From Salvia splendens (taxonomy: Eukaryota; Streptophyta; Magnoliopsida; Lamiales; Lamiaceae): a stretch of 64,000 bases of DNA. Shown one piece after another: positions 37,940-48,989 of this stretch. The stretch is taken from assembly GCF_004379255.2 (NCBI RefSeq), contig NC_056045.1, positions 12,055,593 to 12,119,592 on the forward strand, read 5' to 3'. The position numbers and the translations under genes were made by a program. The notes beneath the pieces are model-generated. The model saw only the letters and a program-made list of their open reading frames with translations. It made no database searches and was not told where the DNA came from. How positions within the stretch are numbered: position 1 is the stretch's first letter; every line of letters starts with the position of its first letter.

Positions 37940-38545
37940 TCTCATCGTACGAGGTTCGCACGAACGATGAACGACGAAAATCCGACGAGTTCTTCGTCGG
38001 ACCACGACGCACGAAGCGTCTCGGCCACCAGCGCGCAGATGGCGCGCCAGCGTCTCGGCCAGCGGCTCGTCGGGTGTCGCCAGCGTCTCGGCCAGGAGCG
38101 TGCGCGGAGGCGCGGCTCCTCTCGGCCAGCGGTGAGCACCCGTCACGGCGTCTCGGCTCGTCGGGTGCCGACGCTTCTCGGCCAGGCTCGCACGCGGCGG
38201 CGTGCGCCTCTCGGCCAGCGTCTCGGCGCCCGTCTCAGACATCCGAGCTGTCGGGTGGCGCGAGCTCTCGGCCAGCGTCGTGCACGGTGGCGCGCCCGCT
38301 CTCGGCCAGCTCCAACCTTCCGCCTAGGGTTCGGCCTGGCGTCTCGGCACCTCGGCACGTTCTCGGTTGAACTGCTATGCCACTCCATCAGCCGCGTCGA
38401 CCTCGGCCCTGGTTTCGTCTGGTGTTTGTGGTCTCGGCCGGCGGCGCGCACGAGCCGTACTCATCTGCGAGTCGCCCCGTGATCACGGCTCCGGGCTCCC
38501 ACTGTCTCGACATCCCTACCTCGATCGCACGTGGTGCGTTCGAGC
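37940..38545. repeat. CpG-dense block with CTCGGCCAGCG-type minisatellite
   Basis: Abrupt switch from A/T-rich to G/C-rich, CpG-rich DNA. The hexamer-like core TCTCGGCCAG occurs many times between about 38050 and 38310, with partial copies such as GTCTCGGC. Frames on both strands (up to 171 codons) are low-complexity Arg/Ala/Ser strings that follow the repeat, so no gene is called. Confidence 0.8.
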
Positions 38546-38690
38546 AATTCAAGTTCTTTGATTCGATAGTTCTTGAGTTCATCATGCATAAAATTAAACA
38601 AAAACACCAAGAACATGCTTCGCAATCAAATAACACATGCATACATGAATTTCGTGAAATTTAAATCCAAATAATCAGAGCCAAAGACTG

Positions 38691-38702
38691 GATCTGATAA
38701 CA
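38691..38702 (-). promoter_or_regulatory. Primer-binding site of the copia element (initiator tRNA-Met type)
   Basis: Minus strand TGTTATCAGATC, two bases inside the 5' LTR, resembles TGGTATCAGAGC, the usual copia site for initiator tRNA-Met, with two mismatches. Confidence 0.7.
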
Positions 38703-38704
38703 AC

Positions 38705-40167
38705 TGAAGGGGCTGGCAGCGGAAGCATGCGTTCAAAACGGATCACATGAATTTGATCTATTTAGCAGATTATTTAGACAAAATCTATTCACGTAATTAT
38801 CACATGTATCATGCTCATAACTTGAATTAAAACATGCTTTAGCACATAAAATCCCTAAAACATGCTTACTACGGAATTAGCCAATTTACCTTGTTGATTC
38901 AATCAAGAATCGATGATGGCTTGCTCCGTCTCCACGTTAAGATCTTCAATCCAAGACCTCGGATCTTTTGACTGGTGTCCCGGACTATACGCTGATATTT
39001 GTGTGGGCAAATCTCACCAACGTACTAGGACTCGAATAATGGAAGACAGAACTCAGCTCACGGAGGAGGCACAAATTTCGAGCTCCCTCTTTAGAGGGGG
39101 ACAAAAATTTTGATAATAAACTGTTATCCTTTCTGTCTCCTTTATTCTCCTATTTATATAAGTCACATATTGGGCCCAGTCAGGGATATAAGGAAGAATT
39201 TGGAACAGGCCTCACCCAATTAGCTTTTTACTAATTAAATTGAACCCACAATTTAGTATAAGCTTATATTGGAATATTACGAGCAGCCACTACAGAAGTA
39301 ATATTGCACTGCCTTCCAAATCCGAAATTACAAGTATTTCGGGTTTCCTTTAATTGCATTTGATTCATTTCCCGCGCTTAAGATGGAAACATCCATTAAT
39401 TAATTAATGTCTGCTATAGACTTAATTAATTAACATATTTCGAATTCCAAGAGTGGACTTAGCAAGAAACTCTTATTTATTATTCATAGAGTAATCAAAC
39501 TCCAACTAGCTAGGTTCCGAATAATAAAACCTCGTTTCGAGCTCCTCTTGTGGATGTTATCAAACGAGAGTCTCCTCGCGCACGTTTCAACATAATAGCA
39601 ATCCTAGCACCTCTAGATAATGATCACCACTACCCAATATACCTGGATCGTTGGGTTACGAAAAACCCGCACCTTTGGTAAGTCAAAGTAGTGGATCCTC
39701 AATATCGTATGCTCAATGCTAACGTACATTGATTAAGAAATTAATTTTCAAGACCTCGTCTTTCAGTAGATAGCATAAAGACTCGTCTTACTGTTAGATC
39801 CAATCAGTGCTATACCACACCAACGTCATCTTATTTCAATAAGGTTTAGAAATAATCGGACTGACATTGCAACCTTTCGCGATAGGTAGTCTAGGCCTAT
39901 CTAGGTTGTGAAATTCTTATTTTTCTTTGTTTAGAACTGACCGTGTTACCTTAAATTGGACGACGCCCACAACCGGTCTACTAAAACAAAGACTTAGACT
40001 TTGTTACGTTTGCTCATACATTTAAATATGTAATAAACAACCATTAAATGTAAAACATAACAACATTATGACAAAAATAATCTGTTGCATTTATTGGAAA
40101 ATAACCATTAGAGTTTTACAGTATCCAATCACTCGAAAGGTGATTTCTAGTATACAAAACCCTAACA
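38705..40167 (-). repeat. 5' LTR of the copia element
   Basis: 1463 bp, TGAAGGGGCT...CCCTAACA. It holds about 180 bp (39899-40080, from ATCTAGGTTGTG to GACAAAAATA) missing from the 3' LTR. The upstream LTR would carry the promoter. Confidence 0.93.
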
Positions 40168-42472
40168 CTAATGAACTTAAATTCTGGTTGAATGATGATT
40201 CTTGTTGTTGTGGTGGTAGTGGATATGCAGATTTTTACGATGACGCATTGCTTATTGAGGGCAACTCATTTGATGGTTCATGAATTTTCCGATTATTTTT
40301 TTGGATACCTGATATGTGTTTAACATTGATAAGGTATTTTAACCAATGTGATGAACAATCTCTTGTTGAACCTTGTTGATGAATATTTTTTTGATTTCAT
40401 GCCGGTAGTATAAACAAATCAATAATGAAGTAACAGTTTGGCTGAAAGAAGTAATCCACAGGTTGAATGAAGTATCTTGAACTCAATTGTGTTGTATGCA
40501 AAATTTACGTAAACCTTTAGTTAATATGAACCAAATATCTAGTTGAATGAAGTAATAACATGTTTGAATGAACTTAATTTCGGTTAATATGAAATGATAA
40601 TCTGAAGTGTATTGTATGCATAAGTACTTGATTAATTGTACTTATAATGAACTAAATTACCTTTATAAATGAAGTAATATAGCATAGACGAATGACCTTT
40701 AATTCTGGTTGAATGATGATTCTTGTTGTTGTGGTGGTGGTGGATATGCAAATTTTTACGATATCGCTGGCTTATTGAGGGCAACTCATTTGATGGTTCA
40801 TGAATTTTCTGATTTTTTTTTGGATACCTGATATGTGTTTAACATTGATAAGGTATTTTAACCAATGTGATGAACAATCTCTTGTTGAACGTTGTTGATG
40901 AAAATTTTTTCGATTTCATGCTGGTAGTATAAACAAATCAATAATGAAGTAACAGTTTAGTTTGGCTGAATGAAGTAATCCTCAGGTTGAAAGAAGTATC
41001 TTGAACTCAATTGTGTTGTATGCATAAGTTTGCGTAAAGATTTAGTTAATATGAACCAAATATCTAGTTGAAAGTAATAACATGTTTGAATGAACATAAT
41101 TCCGGTTAATATGAAATGATAATCTGAAGTGTATTGTATGCATAAGTACATGATTAATTGTACTTATAATGAACTAAATTACCTTTATAAATAAAGTAAT
41201 AGCATGGACGAATGACCTTAAATTCTGGTTGAATGATGATTCTTGTTGTTGTGGTGGTGGCGGATATGCACATTTTTACGATGTCGCATGGCTTATTGAG
41301 GGCAACTCATTTGATGGTTCATGAATTTTCCGATTTTATTTTTGAATACCTGATATGTGTTTAAAATTGATAAGGTATTTTAACCAATGTGATGAACAAT
41401 CTCTTGTTGAACCTTGTTGATGAAAACTTTTTCGATTTCATGCCGGTAGTATAAACAAATCAATAATGAAGTAACAGTTTGCTAAATGAAGTAATCCGCA
41501 GGTTGAATAAAGTATCTTGAACTCAATTGTGTTGTATGCATAAGCTTACGTAAAGCTTAAGTTAATATGAACCAAATATCTAGTTGAATGAAGTAATAAC
41601 ATGTTTGAATGAACTTAATTCCGGTTAATATGAAATGATAATCTGAAGTGTATTGTATGCATAAGTACTTGACTAATTGTACTTATAATGAACTAAATTA
41701 CCTTTATAAATGTAGTAATAGCATGGACGAATGACCTTAAATTATGGTTGAATGATGATTCTTGTTGTTGTGGTGGTGGTGGATATGCAGACTTTTACGA
41801 TGTCGCATGGCTTATAGAGGGCAACTTATTTCATGGTTCATGAATTTTCCGATTTTTTTTTTGGATACCTGATATGTGTTTAACATTGATAAGGTATTTT
41901 AACCAATGTGATGAACAATCTCTTGTTGAACCTTGTTGATGAAAATTTTTTCGATTTCATGCTGGTAGTATAAACAAATCAATAATGAAGTAATAGTTTG
42001 GCTGAATGAAGTAATCCGCAAGTTGAATGAAGTATCTTGAACTCAATTGTGTTATATGCATAAGTTTGCGTAAAGATTTAGTTAATATGAACCAAATATC
42101 TAGTTGAATGAAGTAACATGTTTGAATGAACATAATTCCGGTTAATATGAAATGATAATCTGAAGTTTATTGTATGCATAAGTACTTGATTAATTGTACT
42201 TATAAAAAACTAAATTACCTTTATAAATGAAGTAATAGCATGGACGAATGACCTTAAATTCTGGTTGAATGATGATTCTTGTTGTTGTGGTGGTGGTGGA
42301 TATGCACATTTTTACGATGTCGCATGGCTTATTGAGGGCAACTCATTTGATGGTTCATGAATTTCCGATTTTATTTTTGGATACCTGATATGCGTTAAAC
42401 ATTGATAAGGTATTTTAACCAATGTGATGAACAATCTCTTGTTGAACCTTGTTGATGAAAACTTTTTCGATT
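40168..42472 (+). repeat. Satellite array, ~520-bp monomer, right block
   Basis: Starts with the TSD copy CTAAT (40168-40172), then landmarks near 40191, 40711, 41232, 41753 and 42264: about 4.5 monomers. These monomers carry more private changes and small indels than the middle block, as expected at an array edge. The array ends abruptly at 42472 inside TTTTTCGATT, where the following sequence is unrelated. Confidence 0.93.
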
Positions 42473-43940
42473 GTCTTCCAATAACAGAATAATTCATAAT
42501 AACTCTAACATAAACAATATGATGTTAACTCTTAACACACAATAATACACTTACCACAAAATACACACAATGCACACTTTACACACATAAAGTAGACTTT
42601 ATCGACACACTCCACGCTACTTACATTACATAGAATATATATTATACAAAATACATACAATGTATAAAATACACACACTATACAGAATTTAAAAACACAC
42701 ACTATACACAAATAAATAGAAAATACACAAACTTACCACAAAAAACACACATTGCATATATTGCACATAATACACACGTTACTGAAAATATAAACACACA
42801 CTATAAACAAAGCACGCATAATACATGCCCAAAATATATTCACTACACACAATACCCGTAACACACTATAATATTCATATACGAGAACTACATATGTAGC
42901 ACTATAAACACACTATATAAAACATAAATGCACTAAAATCATACACACAAAATACAAACTGTATTGAAAATACACACTACACAAAATACACAATTTCCAC
43001 ACATACACACACATCCCAAACAATGCATACTTTATACACAAAGTACACACAATCCACATACTCCAAACTTCGTACATTGCAAAAATACAAATTAATCAAA
43101 ATACATACATTGCATAAAATAGACACACTATACACATCCCAGGTACAAACATTAATAATAAAATACACACATTAAACACGAAAAACACACATCACAAAAA
43201 TACATACATTGCATAAATACATAAACTATACCAAATATAAAAAACACTATACACATCCCCGATCCAAACACACATTATAAATAAATTACATACATTAAAC
43301 ACAAAATACACATAGACACACTTCCCACACATAAACACATCTCCAGTCAAAAATACACACACTAATAATAAAATATATAGATTAAACACAAAATACACAA
43401 CTCATACACAGACACACTACACAGCATACATTGAACACAATACACTTAATAAAAATACATACTTTGCATAATATACATAAACTATACCAAATGTAAATGA
43501 ATACTATACACATCCTTGATCCAAATACACACATTATAAATAAATTACATACATTAAACACAAAATACACATAGACACACTAATAATAAAATACACAAAT
43601 TAAACACAAAACACACAATTGACACATACACACAAATTAAATACAAAATACAAACATACATATACAAATTACACATACACACAAACTAATCACAAAATAC
43701 AAACATTAATAATAAAATACACACATTGAACACAAAATACACACACTTCACAATTTATACACAAAGTACATATAATCCACACTATACAAAATATAAATAC
43801 ACAATATACACATCCTCAATCAAAATACAAACATTAATAATAAAATACACACTTCCACACACATACACACAAATGCACAATTTATACACACAATGCACAC
43901 TTTACACATAATACACACTATATAAAATACATACATTGTA
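42473..43940. repeat. A/C-rich minisatellite (ACACAAAATACACAC-type)
   Basis: About 1.5 kb made almost only of A, C and T on the plus strand, with ACAC runs. Inside it a ~40-bp unit can be followed: TAATAATAAAATACACACAT followed by TAAACACAAAATACAC, seen near 43147, 43366, 43583 and 43709, with a variant ATTATAAATAAATTACATAC near 43273 and 43531. Longer composite repeats are present (43205-43320 resembles 43455-43570). No coding potential. Confidence 0.85.
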
Positions 43941-44346
43941 TCATATGATGTTGTAATGACCAAAAGATCCTATTTTTCATGTCATTTAGTACCTAACAAC
44001 GATTGTATAATGAAAGTTTGTAGGTCATTTGGATTGAAATGGTTTACTTGTTGGCCAAGTAAACCCAAATATAAAGAGTTATGTTATAAAATACGATATT
44101 ACGTTTTTATGATGTTGTAATGACCAAAATTATCCTATTTTTATGTCATTTAGTACCTAACACATATTGTATAATGAAAGTTTGTAGGTCATTTGGATTG
44201 AAATAGTTTACTTGTTGGGCAAGTAAACCAACATGTAAAGAGTTATGTTATAAAATAAACTTATACGATATTACATTTCTATGCTGTTGTAATGACCAAA
44301 TGATCCTATTTATATGTCATTTACTACTTAGCAAAGATTGTAAAAA
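43941..44346 (+). repeat. Left arm: 172-bp repeats, forward orientation
   Basis: Units begin GATGTTGTAATGACC at 43947 and 44111 (one is 8 bp short, spacing 164) and GCTGTTGTAATGACC at 44283 (spacing 172). They contain CATTTAGTACCTAAC, GAAAGTTTGTAGGTCATTTGG and TTTACTTGTTGG; the reverse complements of these phrases make up the right arm. Confidence 0.9.
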
Positions 44347-45511
44347 GAGTTTAATGCATGTGTTTGGTCTGATTTGTTAGAGCCTGATGAGTTTGATATA
44401 ATATGGAATGATATTATGGAACGGTATGGATTAGAAGACGTCCACTGGTTTGGATCGATGTTTGAAGATAGAGAATTCTGGGTTCCTGCTTATTTTTGAG
44501 ATTTTCCCATGGGGTCGCTTCTTAGGACTACATCGATGTCTGAATCAGAGAATAGCTTTTTTAAAAACTACACAAAGCCTCGTGCAAATCTTGAACAGTT
44601 CATCAATTTCTTTAACTGTGCTGTGGGAGATCAAAGGAATGCTAATTCACGATTGAACTACTTGGATTACTCAACTATTCCTGATTTGTGAACCCAATTG
44701 CCTATTGAGAAGCATGCATCTACAATCTACACTGATTCTATTTTCAAACATGTACAAAAGGAAATAAGTATGGTATGTGAGATTGTTTCGATAACTGTTG
44801 AGGATAACATCAAGATGCATAAGGTCAAGGACCAATAAGGTTGAACATGAGATGTTAAGTATGATAGTAAGCAAGACACATTCGACTGTAGTTGTAAGAA
44901 GTTTTCCAGAATTGGTTTGTTATGTCGTCATATATTTTGTTTGTTGAAGAATAAGTCTGCAAAACTCATTCCTGAGAAATATTTTGGTCGAAGGTGGTTG
45001 AAGAGCTCTTTACTAAAGGCAGCCCATGGTCTACCATTTGAAGAGCAACTATCATTTGAACGTGAGCTCCAATTTTAACCTTATTTGTAAAAACTCTATT
45101 TTTCAGTCATTGAAATGATAGTATTTATTGTAATAATGTTATCTTTTACCTTGCAGATTTGGATGAAAAGCAGGATGTTAAGAAAAAGTTATTCTCCAAC
45201 TTTTATCGATTAGTCCAAAAGTCTGAGGGAAGTATGGATCATCTGTCTTTGTTATGTGCTGGTCTTGATGATTTGGAAGAGCATATATTGGAAATTGTGC
45301 AACACCTTCAGTCATTGAAAAGAAAAAGATGGTTGAGAATTTTTATGGAATGGCAGTACCTGATGTAATTGATGTACATCCTCCAGATGTTGTTCGTACC
45401 AAAGGATCGGCTAGTGACAAGGTATCAAAGAGGGAGAGTGCAATAAAGAAAAGAAATAAGCCAAAACGACGGTGTGGTAAATGTCATGAGATGGGTCATC
45501 ATGAGTGGTAG
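44347..45511 (+). pseudogene. FAR1-like MULE transposase C-terminal relic with SWIM finger
   Basis: One reading frame can be followed from 44347 to the stop at 45076-45078: EFNACVWSDLL, WVPAYF (stop at 44497), then the FAR1/FHY3-type core LLRTTSMSESENSFFKNYTK, then PIEKHASTIYTDSIFKHVQK, and a SWIM zinc finger FDCSCKKFSRIGLLCRHIF (C-x-C-x9-C-x-H, about 44881-44937). In-frame stops: 44497, 44689, 44836 and two more just after. A second exon may follow an intron ending TTGCAG (45156): LDEKQDVKKKLFSNFYRLV to 45366, then in another frame a basic tail with CGKCHEMGHH, a zinc-knuckle start. The N-terminal half, with the first catalytic Asp, is missing. FAR1-like proteins are domesticated Mutator transposases; this copy is dead. 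Confidence 0.85.
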
Positions 45512-45539
45512 ATTCAATGAGAAGGCAGATTGAAGCCAT

Positions 45540-46770
45540 TTGATATAAACTAATACTTTCAGCCGATAAAATGATAATTTCAGCCGATAAAATGATAGAT
45601 ATTTTTGGCTTATAAATGTTAGGTTTACTATATAAAATGATAGTTTTGCCGGATAGAATGATAATCTTAGTTTATAAAATGATAAATGTTACTCTTAGTA
45701 GATAAAATCATATTTCTAACCTATAAAATGACAAAATGATACTTGCAGCCGATAAAATGATATTTCTGACTGATAGAATGATACTTTAAGTTGATAAAAT
45801 GATACTTTTGTTTATAAATGTTAGATTTACTGCATAAAATGATAGTTTTGATAGAATGATACTCTGAAATTTGTGGGATAAAATGACAAAAGATACTCTG
45901 AGCTGATAAAATGATATTTCTGACTGATAGAATGATATTTTGAATTGATAAAATGATACTTTTGTTTATAAAATGAAACTTTAATCTGATAAAATGATAA
46001 TCTAACCTTATAAAATGATATATAAGCTGAAGAAATGGCATATAAGCTGATAAAATGACAAAAAAATGAAAAAATGATAGTTTTCCCGGATAGAATGATA
46101 CTTTAAGTTGATAAAATGATACTTTTGGCTTATAAATGTTAGGTTTACTATATAAAATGATAGTTTTGCCGAACAGAATGATACTCCGAGTTTATAAAAT
46201 GATAAATGTTACTCGCAGTAGATAAAATCATATTTCTAACCTATAAAATGACAAAATGATACTTGCAGCCGATAAAATGATATTTCTAACTGATAGAATG
46301 ATACTTTGAGTTGATAAAATGATACTTTTGTTTATAAATGTTAGATTTATTGCATAAAATGATAGTTTTCACTGATAGAATGATACTCTGAGTTGATAAA
46401 CTGATACTTTTGCCGATAGAATGATACTCTGAGTTGACAAAATCATAGTTTTGCCGGATAAAATGACAAAATGATACTTGCATCCGATAAAATGTTATTT
46501 CTGACTGATAGAATGATACTTTGAGTTGATAAAATGATACTTTTGTTTATAAATGTTAGATTTATTGCATAAAATGATAGTTTTGACTGATAGAATGATA
46601 CTCTGAATTGATAAAATGATACTTTGGCCGATAGAATGATACTCTGAGTTGACAAAATCATAGTTTTGCCGGATAGAATGATACTCTGAGCCGATAAAAT
46701 GATATTTCTGACTAATAGAATGATACTTTGAATTGATAAAATGATACTTTTGTTTATAAAATATATAAGG
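45540..46770 (+). repeat. Degenerate minisatellite, GATAAAATGATA core
   Basis: Some 1.2 kb of ~20-25-bp units around GATAAAATGATACTT or GATAGAATGATACTT, with interspersed TTTATAAATGTTAGATTTA. Longer blocks recur: CAAAATGATACTTGCAGCCG near 45731 and 46253, with a close variant near 46467. Reverse-strand frames giving YHFI or ILST strings are products of the repeat. Confidence 0.88.
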
Positions 46771-46960
46771 GCAAAATTGTCATTTCGTTTTCAAATTGGC
46801 GCGTCGATAGAAAACGTGAACTAGACGCTAAATTTAATTTCTCTGACACTCAAACCCTTCGAATCGCTTCCAAACCCTCTGAATCGCTTCCAAACTCTCC
46901 GATCGCATTCAAACCGTAGTTTCTTCAGTTTCGAAGGTAAATCCATCCAAATTCTGTAAT

Positions 46961-48985
46961 ATGACGTCGGAAAATGCTCAAGGATCATCGAAGAAAGGTT
47001 GGATGAAGTTTTTTACTTATTTCACTTTTTTTTTGCTCAATTTTATCATTTTGCCTGCGATTATCCTTTTTTTTTAGATTCTATAGTTTTTTAGTGTAGA
47101 TTTATAGTTACATATTACAACATGATGAATTTTCTTTGAATTTACTTCATACCTTGTTCCATATCCTAACTCAGCAGTTTTTAGATTCTAAATCAGCGGT
47201 TTATGCGAAGAAGTTTATCATTATTTAGTATCTCAGTGAATAATTTTGAGCTATATTAAGTGTGTATTCATTAATTTGACCACTTTTTTTGTATGTCTTC
47301 CAGCCTCAAAGCGTGGGAGGTCACAAATCAATGATGAAGAAGAAATGCTTGCCAGAAAGAAACAGTATAAAGGAAAGAGTGTTAAAGATATTAGTTATAA
47401 AGTTCCTTCGTGTGATGAAATTAAAAGTTCAATTAGGGAGGCTGCAGATGCTATTAGTAAAATGATGAGGTATATAAAGGATGCTCCAGCAAATACCAAT
47501 GACACCAATTGCTTCAAAGTTGCAGCTATAAATGCACTAAAGATGGTTGGTGTGGAGGTTGATCAAGGGGACCGAGCTGTGTCTATGCAAATTGAAAACA
47601 TGACACAAGCTATGGAAGAGGATCAAGAAGATGATCCAGAATGGATTCAGCTTATGGAAAAAATGATGGAAGCCCTTGATGAAAAATGCAAATTAGTGAA
47701 TGAAGGCACATCAATTTTGTCTGATATTAACTTGGGAAATAAACCAGTACGTTGAAGATTTGGGAAACAATTTATTTACTTTTTTGAGTTTTTATTGTTA
47801 TGTTATATCACATTTCACTTTTTGCAGGAGACAGATGATTATAATCCCTCAACCGAAATAGTAGTTTACAATCCAGACATGTTAAGTGTTAAGCAATGAT
47901 ATATCTCATCCATTCACCAACACTTTTAACAAACATGAAGTGAACTATATGTCTTATATAGTGAAGTTTTCATATCATTCTTGCTCTGATAGGCAACTGC
48001 TAAGATTGAACAAATGGAGAGGATGGTCCAGGCCAAAACCAAGTTTACCTTGAAGGAGTCACAAATCTTTTTGGGGATTATGACAACATATGAATCAAAT
48101 GAGTAAGATTTATATTATAGTTCTGATTTAGAAGAAAAATATACAAAAGATATGCTAACACACACACATATTTGAACAGGGACGCCATAATGTATGATGA
48201 TAATGTCATAACGGTAACAAAAAGAGAATTTTGTTCACTATTGCCAGGTACGCTAATAGAAGTTGGTGTGATCAGTGCATGGGCTTCTTATTTGAATAAT
48301 ATGGAAGGATACATGGCTCTATCTTCATCAAGGCGCCTCTTTTTCACAACATACCCATCCGTAAGAATAATATAAATTTTGAAAAATAAATTGCATGGTA
48401 TACGTTCATTATAAAGCATGATTATATATATGCTTGTCTATCATCTTCATCAGCAGCAGCATCGGGAAGTTTCTCTCCTAATACACAAAAGATTTCAGTG
48501 TGTTAAACGATTTATGTCATTATATAAAGTCAAAGTATCATTTTATCCCCTGAAACTATCATTTTATCCCCTGAAACCATCATTTTATCAAGTGCAACTA
48601 TAATTATATCAAGTGCAACTAGTAAGTTTATCATTTTACCCACTGAAACAATCATTTTATTCTCAGTACCTATCTTTTTCAATTATTTCCATCCAGATTT
48701 GACTTGTCTCATCTTTCAGCTGTATACAATTGTTGACCGGCCTTATGGGGTCGACCTCATGACTCTATTTGATAGATTCTGTGACAATTTACCAACTGAG
48801 GTTGAACAAATTCCGTATTTCAAATGGGACGATGTAGATTTGGTAAATACTGAATACAATTGATTCTTTGTTATATTACTAATTGTTTTTATTCTGAAAT
48901 TATTATTATTATCTATGTAGGTTTTTTTACAATATGTACTGTAGAACATTACTATACCATATGCTTCAGATTTAGTACTAAAAGT
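46961..48985 (+). pseudogene. Ulp1-like (C48 peptidase) MULE cargo gene, multi-exon, truncated
   Basis: A gene model with canonical GT-AG introns stays in one reading frame over six exons: 46961-46997, 47304-47746, 47828-47887, 47993-48102, 48180-48360, 48720-48842 (318 codons). It starts MTSENAQGSSKK, then a lysine-rich basic stretch, a helical acidic middle (QEDDPEWIQLMEKMMEAL), and LLPGTLIEVGVISAWASYL. A seventh exon at 48921 shows VEHYYTICF, like the catalytic-His strand of Ulp1-type SUMO/ubiquitin-like proteases, but its frame is off by one at a run of seven T. The rest of the catalytic domain (Asp, Gln, Cys) is absent because the 172-bp array begins at about 48990. The upstream leader (46800-46960) has a triplicated AATCGCTTCCAAACCCT-like element. 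The family call rests on the short His region and on the MULE context. Confidence 0.6.
48529..48665 (-). repeat. Inverted minisatellite units inside intron 5
   Basis: Four or more copies of ATCATTTTATCCCCTGAAAC or close variants, the reverse complement of the GATAAAATGAT core at 45540-46770. The Ulp1-like gene is thus flanked upstream and entered in an intron by the same motif in opposite orientation. Confidence 0.8.
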
Positions 48986-48989
48986 ATAG

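Larger units (their letters stand above)
36718..38690 (-). other. Long leader of the copia element
   Basis: About 2 kb between the 5' LTR and gag, where copia elements usually have only a short stretch. Three parts: 36718-37400, ordinary composition, with a duplicated stretch around 37078-37110 and 37178-37225 (TTCTTAGGATTATTGTCCC, then GCAGGTGGCGATAATATT); 37400-37935, very A/T-rich with a tandem pair; 37940-38545, very G/C-rich. No protein is supported on either strand. It may be a nested insertion whose borders I cannot find, or expanded leader repeats. Confidence 0.6.
31356..40167 (-). mobile_element. Ty1/copia LTR retrotransposon, complete outline, defective
   Basis: 8.8 kb, transcribed on the minus strand: 5' LTR 38705-40167, primer site, an unusually long leader (36718-38690), gag, protease, integrase, reverse transcriptase, RNase H, polypurine tract, 3' LTR 31356-32683. 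The integrase-before-RT order and the motifs (DTGATDH, a DD35E core, YVDD) define copia. The 5-bp TSD CTAAT and continuous satellite phase show a single insertion into the satellite. Stops and frame changes in gag and between pol domains make it non-autonomous. I do not assign a copia lineage. Confidence 0.93.

Noticed and set aside
37937..38482. Overlapping frames up to 171 codons on both strands of the G/C-rich block
   Set aside because: High GC removes stops; the peptides are Arg/Ala/Ser repeats mirroring the DNA minisatellite.
42473..43940. Possible telomeric or interstitial telomere repeat
   Set aside because: No TTTAGGG/CCCTAAA units occur; the repeat is ACAC/AAATAC-based.
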